A stretch of DNA of 64,000 bases from Fluviicoccus keumensis (GCF_004217445.1 NZ_SHKX01000017.1:32185-96184), one strand, 5' to 3'. Counted from the stretch's first letter, positions 27,216 to 35,942 are shown. Notes: a model not told the origin generated them from the letters alone. Translations and numbers: made by a program.

Positions 27216-27277
27216 AATCGCACAAACTAAAAAAATGTGCAAGTAGGGGAGAATCCGCGGACAAGAGGAAATTCGTC

Positions 27278-27282
27278 AGATA
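27278..27282. repeat. Left target-site duplication AGATA of the Tn3-family unit
   Basis: AGATA directly abuts the left inverted repeat and is repeated exactly after the right inverted repeat at 33898-33902. Tn3-family elements make five-base duplications. Confidence 0.7.
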
Positions 27283-27320
27283 GGGGACGTCTCTGAAAAC
27301 GGATAGTCAAGTACGCTAAG
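27283..27320 (+). repeat. Left 38-bp Tn3-type inverted repeat
   Basis: The sequence begins GGGGACGTCTCTGAAAACGG and ends GTACGCTAAG, which is the pattern of Tn3-family (Tn21/Tn501-like) terminal repeats. The orientation places the element to the right. Confidence 0.75.
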
Positions 27321-27465
27321 CCGGTTTCATCGGCCGTAACGGCGTCCGATTTTGGCAGGGCGGAGCCACATTCTGTGTCATCGCGGTGTTGAGATCGGCT
27401 TGTATGGAAAACCGGCGCATCGTGGCCTCGCCGTTTCACCGAAACTCGCCACGATCCTGTTGACC

Positions 27466-27696
27466 ATGCGCATCGGAAACAACAGTAAGCTTGTGCGCGG
27501 CATGAAGCGCGCGATCGAACACATCGAGCGTTACTGCCTGGCAGAATACGAGGGTTGGGAGCAAGCGCCTAGCGTAGGTTTTTCCATTTTCTATGGCGAC
27601 CCCTATTATGCCAATGTGGGTGATTCCAATACGATTGGCAAAGCCGACATCGACGACAGCCCCTGGTGCATGAGCCTGAGCTATTTTTTCCAGTAA
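27466..27696 (+). CDS. Small hypothetical protein or fragment inside the transposon
   Basis: A 76-codon frame from ATG 27466 ends in CMSLSYFFQ, with an aromatic C-terminus like that of outer-membrane barrels, and has GFSIFYGDPYYANVGDSN before it. It converges on the LpxR gene. The frame is open further upstream to 27352, without a convincing start, so this may be the tail of a truncated gene. I do not recognise a family. Confidence 0.3.
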   Translation: MRIGNNSKLVRGMKRAIEHIERYCLAEYEGWEQAPSVGFSIFYGDPYYANVGDSNTIGKADIDDSPWCMSLSYFFQ

Positions 27697-27732
27697 GCGC
27701 TGCACAGCCGGCACCTTGGTGCCTGCGTCCCA

Positions 27733-28737
27733 TCAATATCGGTAGGTAATGCCGAGCGATCCAAAGACTTGGTCTGCGTGTGCATTGTTGAAGATTTTGG
27801 TGCTGCGGGCCAAGGCGTATTCATAACCCCAGTTGCCACGGTTCCAGCTCAGCCCGCCCGAGAGGAAGTACTGCTCCTGCCGGAGCGTGAGGTCGGTTTC
27901 CTTACCGCCGAAGTTATTACCCTGCACATAAATGGCATTGGGCTGGTAGCGTGCCATCACGGCAATAAAAAAATAGATATCGTTTCCAAGCTCACCTGCC
28001 AGCTGGTTGGTGTCACGCCCAGGAAGCAGTCCGGCAGTGGGAAAGCTACGCATTAGGTTTTTGCCCAGGCGCATGCTGAAGGTGAGGTCAGCCGTGCTCT
28101 CGAAGGTGCCGGCGCCGACCTCTGCATGCGTGATCAGGTCCATGCCCCAGGGACTGTCGTCGAAGTCGATGGCTGCCGTGCGCCATTTGCGCGCTACGCC
28201 TATCTTGAATACGGGCTCGTTGTCGAGCTGGGTGCTCCAGCCTTCCGGCTGCTGCGAGCCGATGATGCGATGAAAGGTTTTTTGCGCGGCTGCGGCACCC
28301 GAGGCCGGCCCGACAATACCCAGCGTCAGGTAGGCACGGTCGGCAACGTGGTCATCATACGCGTGCAGCGTGCCTTTCCAGTACAACAGGCCCGAATAGG
28401 GTAGGTCGTCTTTGGGAGGGTTCTGGTCACTGATGTCTTGCGGGGTGTACGTGGCGAGCCCGATCTTGTACGAGACGGCGCGCCTCTGGTTCGGGTCCTG
28501 GCTGAGCCAGAGCGGGCGGGCCAGCGAGGTAATCCAGTGTGGGGCGATCTCGTCGTAGGTCCTGGCATCTCCGTGAGCCCAGTCGAGCTGGGTGCCGGAG
28601 GTATAGCCGTAGTCCTTGCCGGCGAAGAAGTCATTTTCAAAAGTGAAGGTGAAAAAATTGACCGGAGCGTTGTCGGCTTGGGAATACCCGGGTGCGATTG
28701 TGCAAAGAAGTGACAGCAGCAAGAGTGAGTGACGCAT
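27733..28737 (-). CDS. lpxR: LpxR-like (DUF2219) outer-membrane lipid A 3'-O-deacylase
   Basis: The 334-residue protein has a signal peptide (MRHSLLLLSLLCTIAPGYSQ) and the DUF2219 hallmark FTFENDFFAGKDYGYTSGTQLDW. It ends as a barrel strand (VFGSLGITYRY). LpxR-type enzymes are calcium-dependent outer-membrane barrels that remove the 3'-acyloxyacyl chains of lipid A. Lipid A change could alter envelope permeability, so carriage with an efflux system on one transposon is suggestive. Activity on lipid A is inferred from family membership only. Confidence 0.82.
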   Translation of the reverse strand: MRHSLLLLSLLCTIAPGYSQADNAPVNFFTFTFENDFFAGKDYGYTSGTQLDWAHGDARTYDEIAPHWITSLARPLWLSQDPNQRRAVSYKIGLATYTPQDISDQNPPKDDLPYSGLLYWKGTLHAYDDHVADRAYLTLGIVGPASGAAAAQKTFHRIIGSQQPEGWSTQLDNEPVFKIGVARKWRTAAIDFDDSPWGMDLITHAEVGAGTFESTADLTFSMRLGKNLMRSFPTAGLLPGRDTNQLAGELGNDIYFFIAVMARYQPNAIYVQGNNFGGKETDLTLRQEQYFLSGGLSWNRGNWGYEYALARSTKIFNNAHADQVFGSLGITYRY

Positions 28738-28864
28738 AGCTCGCCTCTAATCTTAAGCCTGGCCACGTGCAGCCGACAGCCGAGGAAACGAAAACCTAAT
28801 TTATGCGCGTGCTGCGCCAGGATAGCCTGAAATTGCTCTCCTATTTTTTTTGGTGGTCGAGCAC

Positions 28865-30034
28865 TCACCCCTTTGCCAATTGTTTGGCAATGATACTTCG
28901 GGCCGCTTCATCCGCCTGTTTCATGGGCACGGTGGGCGCTTGCGTTATATAGGCAGGATTCGCTGGGGCCGGTGCGCCCAACATCTGACCGCTTGTGTCA
29001 TGGGTGTCCGCGGTGGCCAGCATCGACAAGCCCACGCGCAGTGGATGGGCGCGCAACTCCTGCGGGTCAAGCGCGATGCGAACCGGCACGCGCTGCACGA
29101 CCTTTATCCAGTTGCCGGTGGCATTTTGCGCTGGAAGCAGCGAGAACGCGCTTCCCGTTCCCGGAGACAAGCCCAGCACCTTGCCGTGATATTCTATCTT
29201 GCCGCCGTAAGCGTCGGCCTCCAGCGTGACAGGTTGCCCTACGCGGATGTTGCGCAGTTCGGATTCCTTGAAGTTGGCATCCACCCAGAGCTGATCGACA
29301 GGAATGATGGTCATCAGTGCTGTGCCCGGAACCACATGAGTGCCTACTTGCACACTGCGCTTGCCGATGTAACCCGAAACCGGAGCCAGCACCGCATTGC
29401 GCCGTGCGGCAATCCACGCCTGGATGAAATCGGCCTTGGCCGCAAGCACATTTGGGTGCTGCTCAATGGTGACTCCTTGCAGACCTGCGCGAGCTGTCTC
29501 CAATTGCTTCTCGGCCACGCTCAAAGCGGACTCGGCTGTCTGGACGGTTTGCTGTGCGTGCGCCACTTCTTCAAGCGGTAAGGTCTGATCCGCCGCCAGG
29601 GGCTGTCTGCGGGCAAAGTCGTCCTGAGCCCGTATGAGCTCCTTGCGTCGCAATACAACGGTGGCTTCGTACTGTGACAGTCCGGTGTACTGCTCACGTA
29701 GCTGGCGCACCACGGAGCCCAATTTCGCTTCGGCCTGGGCTAGGGCCACCTCTGCATCGACGGGATCGAGCTTGATCAGCTCTGCGCCTGCTTGAACCTG
29801 TTGCGTCTCGTCCGCACTGATAGCCACGACATTACCGGTGACTTGGGCGGTCAGTGTCACCACGTTACCGCCGACATAGGCGTTGTCGGTATACTCCCGT
29901 TTGGAGAGGACCAGCGCGGCATACACAGCATAGAGCGCACTGCCGATCAGAAACAACGCAGTGATGCCGATTAGCACCCAGCGGCGCTTGCGTTGCTGTT
30001 GGGGGGAGCCTGTGTCAAGTTGAGTATCTGTCAT
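28865..30034 (-). CDS. emrA: EmrA-like HlyD-family membrane-fusion protein
   Basis: From the ATG at 30034 (after GGGAAACGAT) the protein is about 389 residues. It has one N-terminal membrane helix (WVLIGITALFLIGSALYAVYAAL), then the lipoyl half YTDNAYVGGNVVTLTAQVTGNV, a long coiled coil, and APVSGYIGKRSVQVGTHV. The YTDNAYV motif is typical of EmrA. It links the EmrB-type pump at 31518 with the outer-membrane factor at 30055. It is the last gene of the operon. Confidence 0.9.
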   Translation of the reverse strand: MTDTQLDTGSPQQQRKRRWVLIGITALFLIGSALYAVYAALVLSKREYTDNAYVGGNVVTLTAQVTGNVVAISADETQQVQAGAELIKLDPVDAEVALAQAEAKLGSVVRQLREQYTGLSQYEATVVLRRKELIRAQDDFARRQPLAADQTLPLEEVAHAQQTVQTAESALSVAEKQLETARAGLQGVTIEQHPNVLAAKADFIQAWIAARRNAVLAPVSGYIGKRSVQVGTHVVPGTALMTIIPVDQLWVDANFKESELRNIRVGQPVTLEADAYGGKIEYHGKVLGLSPGTGSAFSLLPAQNATGNWIKVVQRVPVRIALDPQELRAHPLRVGLSMLATADTHDTSGQMLGAPAPANPAYITQAPTVPMKQADEAARSIIAKQLAKG

Positions 30035-30054
30035 ATCGTTTCCCGTCAATTCAT

Positions 30055-31515
30055 CTAAGTGTTCTTGGCCTGTGCCGTTCCGGTGCTGACAGCGTGATAG
30101 CCGCCGCCCAAGGCCCTTGTCAGCCGCAGATCGGCTTGCAGGCGCTGTCGAATCAGTGTCAATTCGACTTGTTTGTCCTGGTGCACCGCCAAGTCGGCAC
30201 GCAGTAGGCTGGCGCGATCCGACAATCCTCGGTCCAGCTTCGCCTTGGTATTGCGCTGGAGCGCCGCCGTATTGGTGGACATGGCCTGTTGTTGCTCAAG
30301 TTGCTTGTCCAAGCCCTTGATGGAGGCAGCGGTCTGTGTCACCTCGCGCGTGGCATCCAGCACTTGCTGGTTGTAATTGGCGATCAATTCATCCCGCCCA
30401 CTGCGCACGGACGCTAACTGGCCTTTCAAGCTGTCGCGCTTGAAAATCGGCAGTGACAACGTCGGGCCTATGAGGAAAGTGCGGCTGCTTGCCTGGAACA
30501 GATCCGACAAGGACAACGCGTCAAGTCCCAAGGACGCGCCCAAGTTGATTTCGGGGTAGAACGCGGCCTTGGCGGCCTCGACACGACTCATTGCGGCCTC
30601 GACTCGCAAATGTGTTGCCTGGAGATCAGGCCTGCGGGCCAGCAGCTCAAAGCCCAGTTGAGCGGGAACCCCCTCGCGAGGCCTCGGCAAGGGACGAATC
30701 GCCAGCAGGTTGATCGATGGGGCATTGCCGCCGACCAGTGCCCGCAGCGCTTCCCTTTCCCCCAAGGCATGCGCCTGGACTTCGGCCAGACGGCGTTTCA
30801 ACTCGGCGAGCTTGGACTGCTCAATCAGCGCCTCGTCCGATGACACCAATCCTCGCGCCTGACGCTTTTGTTTGTCCTCCACCAGCGCCTGCTGGACACC
30901 AATCTGCTCTTGCAGATCCGCCATGACCGCACCATCGGCCTGAAACTCGAAGTAGCTCTGCGCCACTGACAGTGCCAGCGCCTGACGCACCTGAGCCTGC
31001 TCCGCCTGTCGCGCCGCTTTCTCGCCAGCCGCTGCGGTAATCAGCTCGCGATTCTTGCCCCAAACATCGATGTCTTTTCGGAGGTCCAACTGCACATTGA
31101 AGTCACTGAACGTGCTCCCGCCAATGGGGGCAGGAAACAGTCCGTTGGCCGAGTAGCGTTGCCGGTTGGTGGATGCATCGACACCTACACTCACCTTATC
31201 GCCGGCGCGCGTGATGACCAGAGCCGCCTGGGCCGCGTAGACCCGGATAGTCGCTGCTTCAAGGCTTGGGTTGTCATGCAGTGTCTGTTCGATCAGGCGG
31301 TTTAGTTGTTCATCGTCATATCGCTGCCACCAATCATCCCGAGGCCATGCGCATTCTGCGGCTTGACGGAGATCGTCGGGCAGTTGCACCGCACTGCCAT
31401 CTGACTGGCGCAGCGTGCTGGACTCGGGTGGAACGCTCACGCACGCTGCCAGTGACAGGCTGATCGCCAGCATGAGGTACGAGCGTTTGAAGATGGATGG
31501 ATAAGTGGTATGCAT
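30055..31515 (-). CDS. NodT-family outer-membrane efflux channel lipoprotein
   Basis: The 486-residue protein has a lipoprotein signal (SYLMLAISLSLAACV) and two TolC-type repeats. Recognisable parts are WWQRYDDEQLNRLIEQTLHDNPSLEAA, the coiled-coil segments and RRPDLQATHLRVEAAMSRVEAAKAAFYPEINL. This belongs to the NodT outer-membrane factor family. It follows the pump gene by two bases and completes a three-part exporter with EmrA and EmrB. Confidence 0.92.
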   Translation of the reverse strand: MHTTYPSIFKRSYLMLAISLSLAACVSVPPESSTLRQSDGSAVQLPDDLRQAAECAWPRDDWWQRYDDEQLNRLIEQTLHDNPSLEAATIRVYAAQAALVITRAGDKVSVGVDASTNRQRYSANGLFPAPIGGSTFSDFNVQLDLRKDIDVWGKNRELITAAAGEKAARQAEQAQVRQALALSVAQSYFEFQADGAVMADLQEQIGVQQALVEDKQKRQARGLVSSDEALIEQSKLAELKRRLAEVQAHALGEREALRALVGGNAPSINLLAIRPLPRPREGVPAQLGFELLARRPDLQATHLRVEAAMSRVEAAKAAFYPEINLGASLGLDALSLSDLFQASSRTFLIGPTLSLPIFKRDSLKGQLASVRSGRDELIANYNQQVLDATREVTQTAASIKGLDKQLEQQQAMSTNTAALQRNTKAKLDRGLSDRASLLRADLAVHQDKQVELTLIRQRLQADLRLTRALGGGYHAVSTGTAQAKNT

Positions 31516-31517
31516 AG

Positions 31518-33071
31518 TTACTCCATGGCGGCATGGTCGATTTGGCCGGCATCTTTGGAGCGCTCCGGTCGCATCAAGATCAACAAGGGGATGATGACCA
31601 GCGTCATGAGGAACATCATCCAGAAGTCATCGATGTAGGCGATCATTGATGCCTGCCGCGTGATCTCTGTGTTGAGCAAGGCAGCGCCCGCGCCAGAGGT
31701 GCCATAGAAAGCATTGATCGACGGGCTTTGTAACGTGGCGTTGGCTACGCTGATGTGCTCGGTCAGCGAGGCGTGGGCGATTTGCGTATTGCGGGTCAAC
31801 AGGGTCTGAACCAGTGCTATACCCACACTGCTGCCGATATTACGCACCAGGCTGTAGATGGCTGCGCCCTCCGCGCGCATTTCTGGCGACAAGGTCGAAA
31901 ACGCCGCTGTACTCAACGGAACGAAGACCAGTCCCAAGCCGATGCCTTGAATCACGCCAGGCCAAACAATGTCGGACTGCGACAGCACAAGCGTGTACCT
32001 GCTCATCTGCCACAAGGAAAGAGCAGTCAGCCCAAATCCGGCCGCCAGGAGATAGCGCACATCTATCTTGCCAACCAAACGGCCGACGATGACCATGGCC
32101 AGCATCGTTCCCAAGCCACTGGGAGCAGTGACCAGTCCGGCCGCTGCCGCTGGATAACCCATCAGGCCCTGCAACATGGAAGGGGTGAGCGCGCGCGTGG
32201 CAAACAGCACCATGCCCACGATAGCGATGAAGACCAGCCCGGTGACGTAGTTGGAGTTCATCAGCAGGCGATAATCGAAAAATGACTTACCCGCAGGCCG
32301 CAGAGCGGTGTGTGCCACAAAATAGGCGAAGCTGATCGCCAGCAGAATCGCCTCGATCCAGGTCTCGCGCGAGGAAAACCAGTCGTTCTGCTCTCCCCGA
32401 TCCAACAGCATCTGCAAAGCCCCGATGGCAAGGCTTAAGGTCACGAAGCCGAACATATCAAAACGCATGCGGCGTGTGGCAAGCGTCCGTGGGATGTAAC
32501 GCCATGCCCCGTAGAGCGCCATGGCACCCACCGGCACGTTGATGAAGAACACCCAACGCCAGTCGTAGGCATCGGTGAGCCAGCCGCCCAGCGTCGGGCC
32601 AAGGATCGGGCCGATCATGACGCCCATCCCCCATACGGCCATGGCCGAACCGTGCTTCTCACGCGGATTGATGTCGAGCAGGACAGCTTGGGATAAAGGG
32701 ACCAGCGCCGCACCAAAAATCCCCTGGATGAAACGAGCCAGCACAATCTCGGTAAGTGAGCCAGCGATGCCGCATAGCACTGAGGCGATGGTGAACCCGG
32801 CAATCGAGGCCAGAAACACACTCTTGCGCCCGAACCGGTCGCACAGCCAGCCAGTCAGGGGCATGGTGATGGCAGAGGCCAGGATGAAGGAGGTCAGCAC
32901 CCAGGTAATCTGATCCTGAGACGCCGAAAGGTTGCCTTGCATATGGGGCAAGGCCACGTTGGCAATCGTGCCATCCAACGCCTGGATGATCGTTGCCAGC
33001 ATGATCGAAATCGTGATCATGCCGCGATGCTGAATAGGCTGTGTCGGGCTTTGGGCTGCCTCTGAATTCAT
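31518..33071 (-). CDS. emrB: EmrB-like DHA2-family MFS drug exporter
   Basis: The 517-residue, 14-helix protein has the DHA2 signatures IIQALDGTIANVALPHMQG near the N-terminus, LTGWLCDRFGRKSVF and GPILGPTLGGWLTDAYDWRWVFFINVPVG (motif C). It is a proton-driven drug pump working with EmrA and the NodT-type channel. Its start overlaps the end of the MarR gene by four bases. Confidence 0.92.
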   Translation of the reverse strand: MNSEAAQSPTQPIQHRGMITISIMLATIIQALDGTIANVALPHMQGNLSASQDQITWVLTSFILASAITMPLTGWLCDRFGRKSVFLASIAGFTIASVLCGIAGSLTEIVLARFIQGIFGAALVPLSQAVLLDINPREKHGSAMAVWGMGVMIGPILGPTLGGWLTDAYDWRWVFFINVPVGAMALYGAWRYIPRTLATRRMRFDMFGFVTLSLAIGALQMLLDRGEQNDWFSSRETWIEAILLAISFAYFVAHTALRPAGKSFFDYRLLMNSNYVTGLVFIAIVGMVLFATRALTPSMLQGLMGYPAAAAGLVTAPSGLGTMLAMVIVGRLVGKIDVRYLLAAGFGLTALSLWQMSRYTLVLSQSDIVWPGVIQGIGLGLVFVPLSTAAFSTLSPEMRAEGAAIYSLVRNIGSSVGIALVQTLLTRNTQIAHASLTEHISVANATLQSPSINAFYGTSGAGAALLNTEITRQASMIAYIDDFWMMFLMTLVIIPLLILMRPERSKDAGQIDHAAME

Positions 33072-33508
33072 AGCGCCTCCTCAATCTTGGATTGCAAGGT
33101 TTCAAGGAGCTCGGTGACATCAAGCAGTCGATCTCGATCCAAACCGTTCAAGACCTCTTGTCGGTAGAGGGCGGCTTCGGACTTCACGTTGGCATAAAGC
33201 TCGCGCCCTGCTTCCGTCAGCAATACATGCTTGACTCGCCGGTCTGTTTCAGATGGATGCCGCTCCACCAGACCAGACTTGACGAGACGGTCGATGAGGC
33301 TGACCAGAGAGGGGCCTTCCACACCCAACGCATGTGCCAGTTCGATCTGTGAGAGGGCGCTTTTAGCCTTGGCGATGGCCGTGATGGCCAGCCAGCCAGC
33401 TTGGCCTACTCCCAGGTGCCGGAGACGGCGGTCAACTGCCTGTCGCCAAATTCGGGCCGTGTTGTGCAGCGCCAGTGCAAAACGTTCTTCGATGGAGGTA
33501 GCGGACAT
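33068..33508 (-). CDS. MarR-family repressor of the EmrB efflux operon
   Basis: The 146-residue winged-helix protein contains LSQIELAHALGVEGPSLVSLIDRLVKSGLVERHPSETDRRVKHVLLTEAG, the standard MarR recognition helix and wing. It is the first gene of the efflux operon and overlaps the pump gene by four bases. A direct repeat near its start codon (33511-33532) is the likely binding site. Confidence 0.9.
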   Translation of the reverse strand: MSATSIEERFALALHNTARIWRQAVDRRLRHLGVGQAGWLAITAIAKAKSALSQIELAHALGVEGPSLVSLIDRLVKSGLVERHPSETDRRVKHVLLTEAGRELYANVKSEAALYRQEVLNGLDRDRLLDVTELLETLQSKIEEAL

Positions 33509-33510
33509 TG

Positions 33511-33532
33511 ATTCGCACCATAATCATTCGCA
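33511..33532. promoter_or_regulatory. Direct repeat upstream of the MarR gene, putative operator
   Basis: ATTCGCA occurs at 33511-33517 and again at 33526-33532, fifteen bases apart. The first copy lies three bases from the marR start codon. On the minus strand TATTAT and TATATAG stretches just upstream could serve as -10 boxes. This fits autorepression. Confidence 0.45.
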
Positions 33533-33557
33533 TGTCATCTATATAATAGCATAAAGC

Positions 33558-33594
33558 GGGGTCAGATCACGAGCCGGAAATAAAGCAAACTAAG
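33558..33594 (+). repeat. Internal degenerate Tn3-type inverted repeat
   Basis: The stretch starts GGGGTC and continues with CGGAAATAAAGCA and CTAAG, close to the usual Tn3-family terminal repeat. With the right end at 33897 it would bound a 340-base mini-element. The five flanking bases (AAAGC) do not match AGATA, so it did not move last as that mini-element. Confidence 0.5.
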
Positions 33595-33724
33595 CACGGT
33601 CAGTCGCCGATAGCCACCGATACAACGTGGCGATGGAAACGCCAAGACGGCCCTGATGCTGCGCCAGCCGCGTCAAAACGGCTGGCCGTCGCGTTGCGGG
33701 AGTTGGGGCGGTAAGGGCCTTGCA
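33590..33724 (-). pseudogene. Resolvase-like C-terminal fragment
   Basis: Minus-strand translation ends LTRLAQHQGRLGVSIATLYRWL plus a few residues and a stop at 33590-33592. It has a helix-turn-helix pattern like the tail of serine resolvases. A stop codon lies upstream in this frame, so only the tail remains. Confidence 0.4.
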
Positions 33725-33859
33725 GGATCATGGTCAGCCGATTGATGAGGCGCTGTTTGTACTTATCGTCGCTGGGTTGGGAACACATCAACCTGACGGG
33801 GATTATCTGTGGCGCAGCCGTGTCAAGATCGGGGTGGGCGGGTTCAGGCCGCTACGGCC
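33702..33859 (+). pseudogene. tnpA: Tn3-family transposase (TnpA) C-terminal fragment, frameshifted
   Basis: Plus-strand frames give ALQDHGQPIDEALF, then in a second frame LSSLGWEHINLTG, then back in the first frame DYLWRSRV and FRPLRP. Together these are the conserved end of Tn3-type TnpA. Two small indels break it. It ends just before the right inverted repeat, the normal position of a tnpA terminus. Confidence 0.7.
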
Positions 33860-33897
33860 GATGAAACCATTTAATTTCCGATTCCTGAGACGACCCC
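33860..33897 (-). repeat. Right 38-bp Tn3-type inverted repeat
   Basis: Read on the minus strand it starts GGGGTCGTCTCAGG and keeps the CGGA core. The outer half agrees well with the left repeat at 27283; the inner half is degenerate. Confidence 0.7.
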
Positions 33898-33902
33898 AGA
33901 TA
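33898..33902. repeat. Right target-site duplication AGATA
   Basis: This is an exact copy of the five bases before the left end at 27278-27282. Confidence 0.7.
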
Positions 33903-34231
33903 GCCCAAGTATTTATATACAGCCATCACGCTCCCAATTCAGCGTGATCTTGGCGTCTGGCCGATGACGTGCCGTCAATTTTTCCGGTATTTAGGCGTGA
34001 TACGCCGAGGGCGGCGGAATGCAATACAGGATTTTCGTCACCCATTGCGGCTGAGCTGCTGAAGCCGGAGGAAATGGCGCCGCCGTTGAAATCAGTCCGC
34101 CCGGAAAAACCGTCAATGGTGGGAACGTGTCGGGGTGGTATGAACCAAGGGCTGTCTTGGCTGGTTGCGATACGCAGTATGGAGGAGGGTGGCTGCAACC
34201 CCCAGCCTATACGCCAAAAGCCCCTGAGACG
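33903..34231. other. Non-coding stretch right of the transposon
   Basis: No gene with a recognisable product. Both strands have open frames of about 90-110 codons, but I see no family motif and no good ribosome site. Confidence 0.35.
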
Positions 34232-35689
34232 TTACACCATCGGCAGTTTCAACGAGTCCAGCGCCATCTTGATTACCTTCATCCGCGTCGCGTTATAGGG
34301 TGAGAAAAACAGCCGCACCAGCATGATCGCGGAGGCGCGCACGACCGCCCGTTCGTGCGAGAAAGCTTTGAAGCCGAAATGCCCGTGCGCGTTGCCGATT
34401 CCCGAATTATTCACGCCGCCAAAAGGCAGGTTACCGTGCGCGACCTGCATCAGGCAGTGGTTGATGCACGCGCCGCCGGAGGACGTGCGCTCCATCACCC
34501 GGTCAATGTTGGCCTGATTGTGGCTCCACAAATACAGTGCCAGCGGTTTCGGCCGCGCGTTGATATCGGCGATCACTTCATCCAGATCGTTGAAGGGGAT
34601 GATGGGCAGCACCGGTCCGAAAATCTCTTCCTCCATGATGCGGGAATCGCCCGGCACCTGGTCCAGCAGGGTTGGCGAAACCCAGCAATCACTGACATCA
34701 ACATCACCGCCGGTCAGCACCTTCGCGCCGCCGCCAACCGCATCCTGCAACAGCGAAGCGACCCGTCCGGCATGACGCGGATTGACGATACGCGTCAGGT
34801 CAGGGCTCGCTTTCTGCTCAGCAGCGGTCTTGCCATAGCGGGCCTCGATAATCGTCCGGCATTCCGCGACAAAAGCGTCCTTCACCGAGGCATGCACATA
34901 CAGGTAATCGGGGGCGACGCAGGTCTGTCCCGCGTTGAGGAGTTTGCCCCACATCAGCGTTTCGGCGGCGGTCTTCAGGTTGGCACTGGCGTCGACAATG
35001 GTGGGAGACTTGCCGCCCAGCTCCAGCGTGACGCTGGTCAGGTGCTTGGCGGCGGCGGTCATCACCACTTTGCCCACCATCGGTGAGCCGGTGAAGAAGA
35101 TGTGGTCGAAGGGCATGTCCAGTAAGGCGGTCGCCGTCGGCAGGCTGCCTTCGAACAGCGCCACTTCGTTTTCCGGGAAGACATCGCGGATGATATCGGC
35201 CATCACTTTCGACACCGCCGGCATCATTTCCGAGGGTTTGAGAATGACGGTATTTCCGGCGGCCAGCGCCGACACCAACGGGCCAAAGCAGAGGTTTAGC
35301 GGGTAATTCCACGGCGCAATAATCAGTACGCGCCCGCGGGGCTGATACTGCACCCAGGCCTTTGTGGCGATCATCAGGCTGGTCGGCCATACCCGCTGCG
35401 GTTTCATCCAGTGCTTCAGGCGGCCGATGGCGTGACGGATTTCATCCAGCACCGGCATGAATTCAGTGATATCGACCTCTGCAACCGGTTTGCGGTAGTC
35501 GCTGGCGAAAGCCTTGTAGAAGTCTTCCCGCTTTGCCAGCAGCGCTTCGCGCAGGCGCTTGATGCGGTTCAGCCGTTCAGTGGCGGTGGACTGACGCCAG
35601 CGCAGGGCTGTTTCCAGTTGGTCGTCAAAAACACGCTTCATCTGGGTGGGATCGGATTCGGTGTAGATGATGGGACTGATGGCATTCAT
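34232..35689 (-). CDS. Aldehyde dehydrogenase (AlkH/coniferyl-aldehyde dehydrogenase-like)
   Basis: The 485-residue protein has the cofactor loop IAPWNYPLNLCFGPLVSALAAGNTVILKPSE, the glycine motif FFTGSPMVGK, the general base in TLELGGKSP and the nucleophile Cys257 in LNAGQTCVAPDY. The enzyme oxidises fatty aldehydes to acids, the step after the alcohol dehydrogenase in alkane breakdown. The hydrophobic C-terminus could contact the membrane. The ATG at 35689 is preferred; an upstream start at 35728 is possible. Confidence 0.9.
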   Translation of the reverse strand: MNAISPIIYTESDPTQMKRVFDDQLETALRWRQSTATERLNRIKRLREALLAKREDFYKAFASDYRKPVAEVDITEFMPVLDEIRHAIGRLKHWMKPQRVWPTSLMIATKAWVQYQPRGRVLIIAPWNYPLNLCFGPLVSALAAGNTVILKPSEMMPAVSKVMADIIRDVFPENEVALFEGSLPTATALLDMPFDHIFFTGSPMVGKVVMTAAAKHLTSVTLELGGKSPTIVDASANLKTAAETLMWGKLLNAGQTCVAPDYLYVHASVKDAFVAECRTIIEARYGKTAAEQKASPDLTRIVNPRHAGRVASLLQDAVGGGAKVLTGGDVDVSDCWVSPTLLDQVPGDSRIMEEEIFGPVLPIIPFNDLDEVIADINARPKPLALYLWSHNQANIDRVMERTSSGGACINHCLMQVAHGNLPFGGVNNSGIGNAHGHFGFKAFSHERAVVRASAIMLVRLFFSPYNATRMKVIKMALDSLKLPMV

Positions 35690-35819
35690 AGTGATTATCC
35701 GGTTGTGAGTTTTGGACAATAGCGCCATAGAAAAGGGCTATGTCGTCGTTAATTGTTAAAAGTAATTCGCGCGCCAAGGCGACACTCAGGCGCATGGCAG
35801 GCGCGATATTTGGCCCAAA

Positions 35820-35942
35820 TCACTCCCAAAATCGTCCAGCTCAAGTAATTCGCCAAATACTTGGCCGCACCGCCGTGAAAGCGTACCATCTTCTGCTGCA
35901 GCCGGCTGTCGCAGGCATTCTCATTCTGGATGTGATACGCCC
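35820..35942 (-). pseudogene. Transposase C-terminal remnant (IS1595-like)
   Basis: Minus-strand translation reads YHIQNENACDSRLQQKMVRFHGGAAKYLANYLSW over about 40 codons, which resembles the end of IS1595-type transposases (HIQNVNxYxSRLxxWMxRFHGVATKYLxxYLGW). No N-terminal part is nearby. It lies between the thioesterase and the aldehyde dehydrogenase and may separate formerly adjacent operon genes. Confidence 0.5.

Larger units (their letters stand above)
27283..33897. mobile_element. Tn3-family-ended unit (6615 bp) carrying LpxR-like gene and MarR/EmrAB/OMF efflux operon
   Basis: The left end (27283-27320) and right end (33860-33897) are 38-base Tn3-type inverted repeats beginning with GGGG and containing CGTCTC and CGGA at the expected places. 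Both are oriented outward, and AGATA is duplicated at both flanks. Inside are an LpxR-like gene, a four-gene efflux operon, and decayed tails of a resolvase-like gene and a Tn3 transposase. No intact transposase is present, so the unit is stranded or depends on another Tn3 element. Confidence 0.75.

Noticed and set aside
27436..27714. Minus-strand frame inside the left part of the transposon
   Set aside because: No family signal and no ribosome site; it overlaps the plus-strand frame ending at 27696.
33558..33897. The 340-base mini-element as the last unit to transpose
   Set aside because: Its left flank AAAGC does not match the right flank AGATA, whereas the outer left end at 27283 does.
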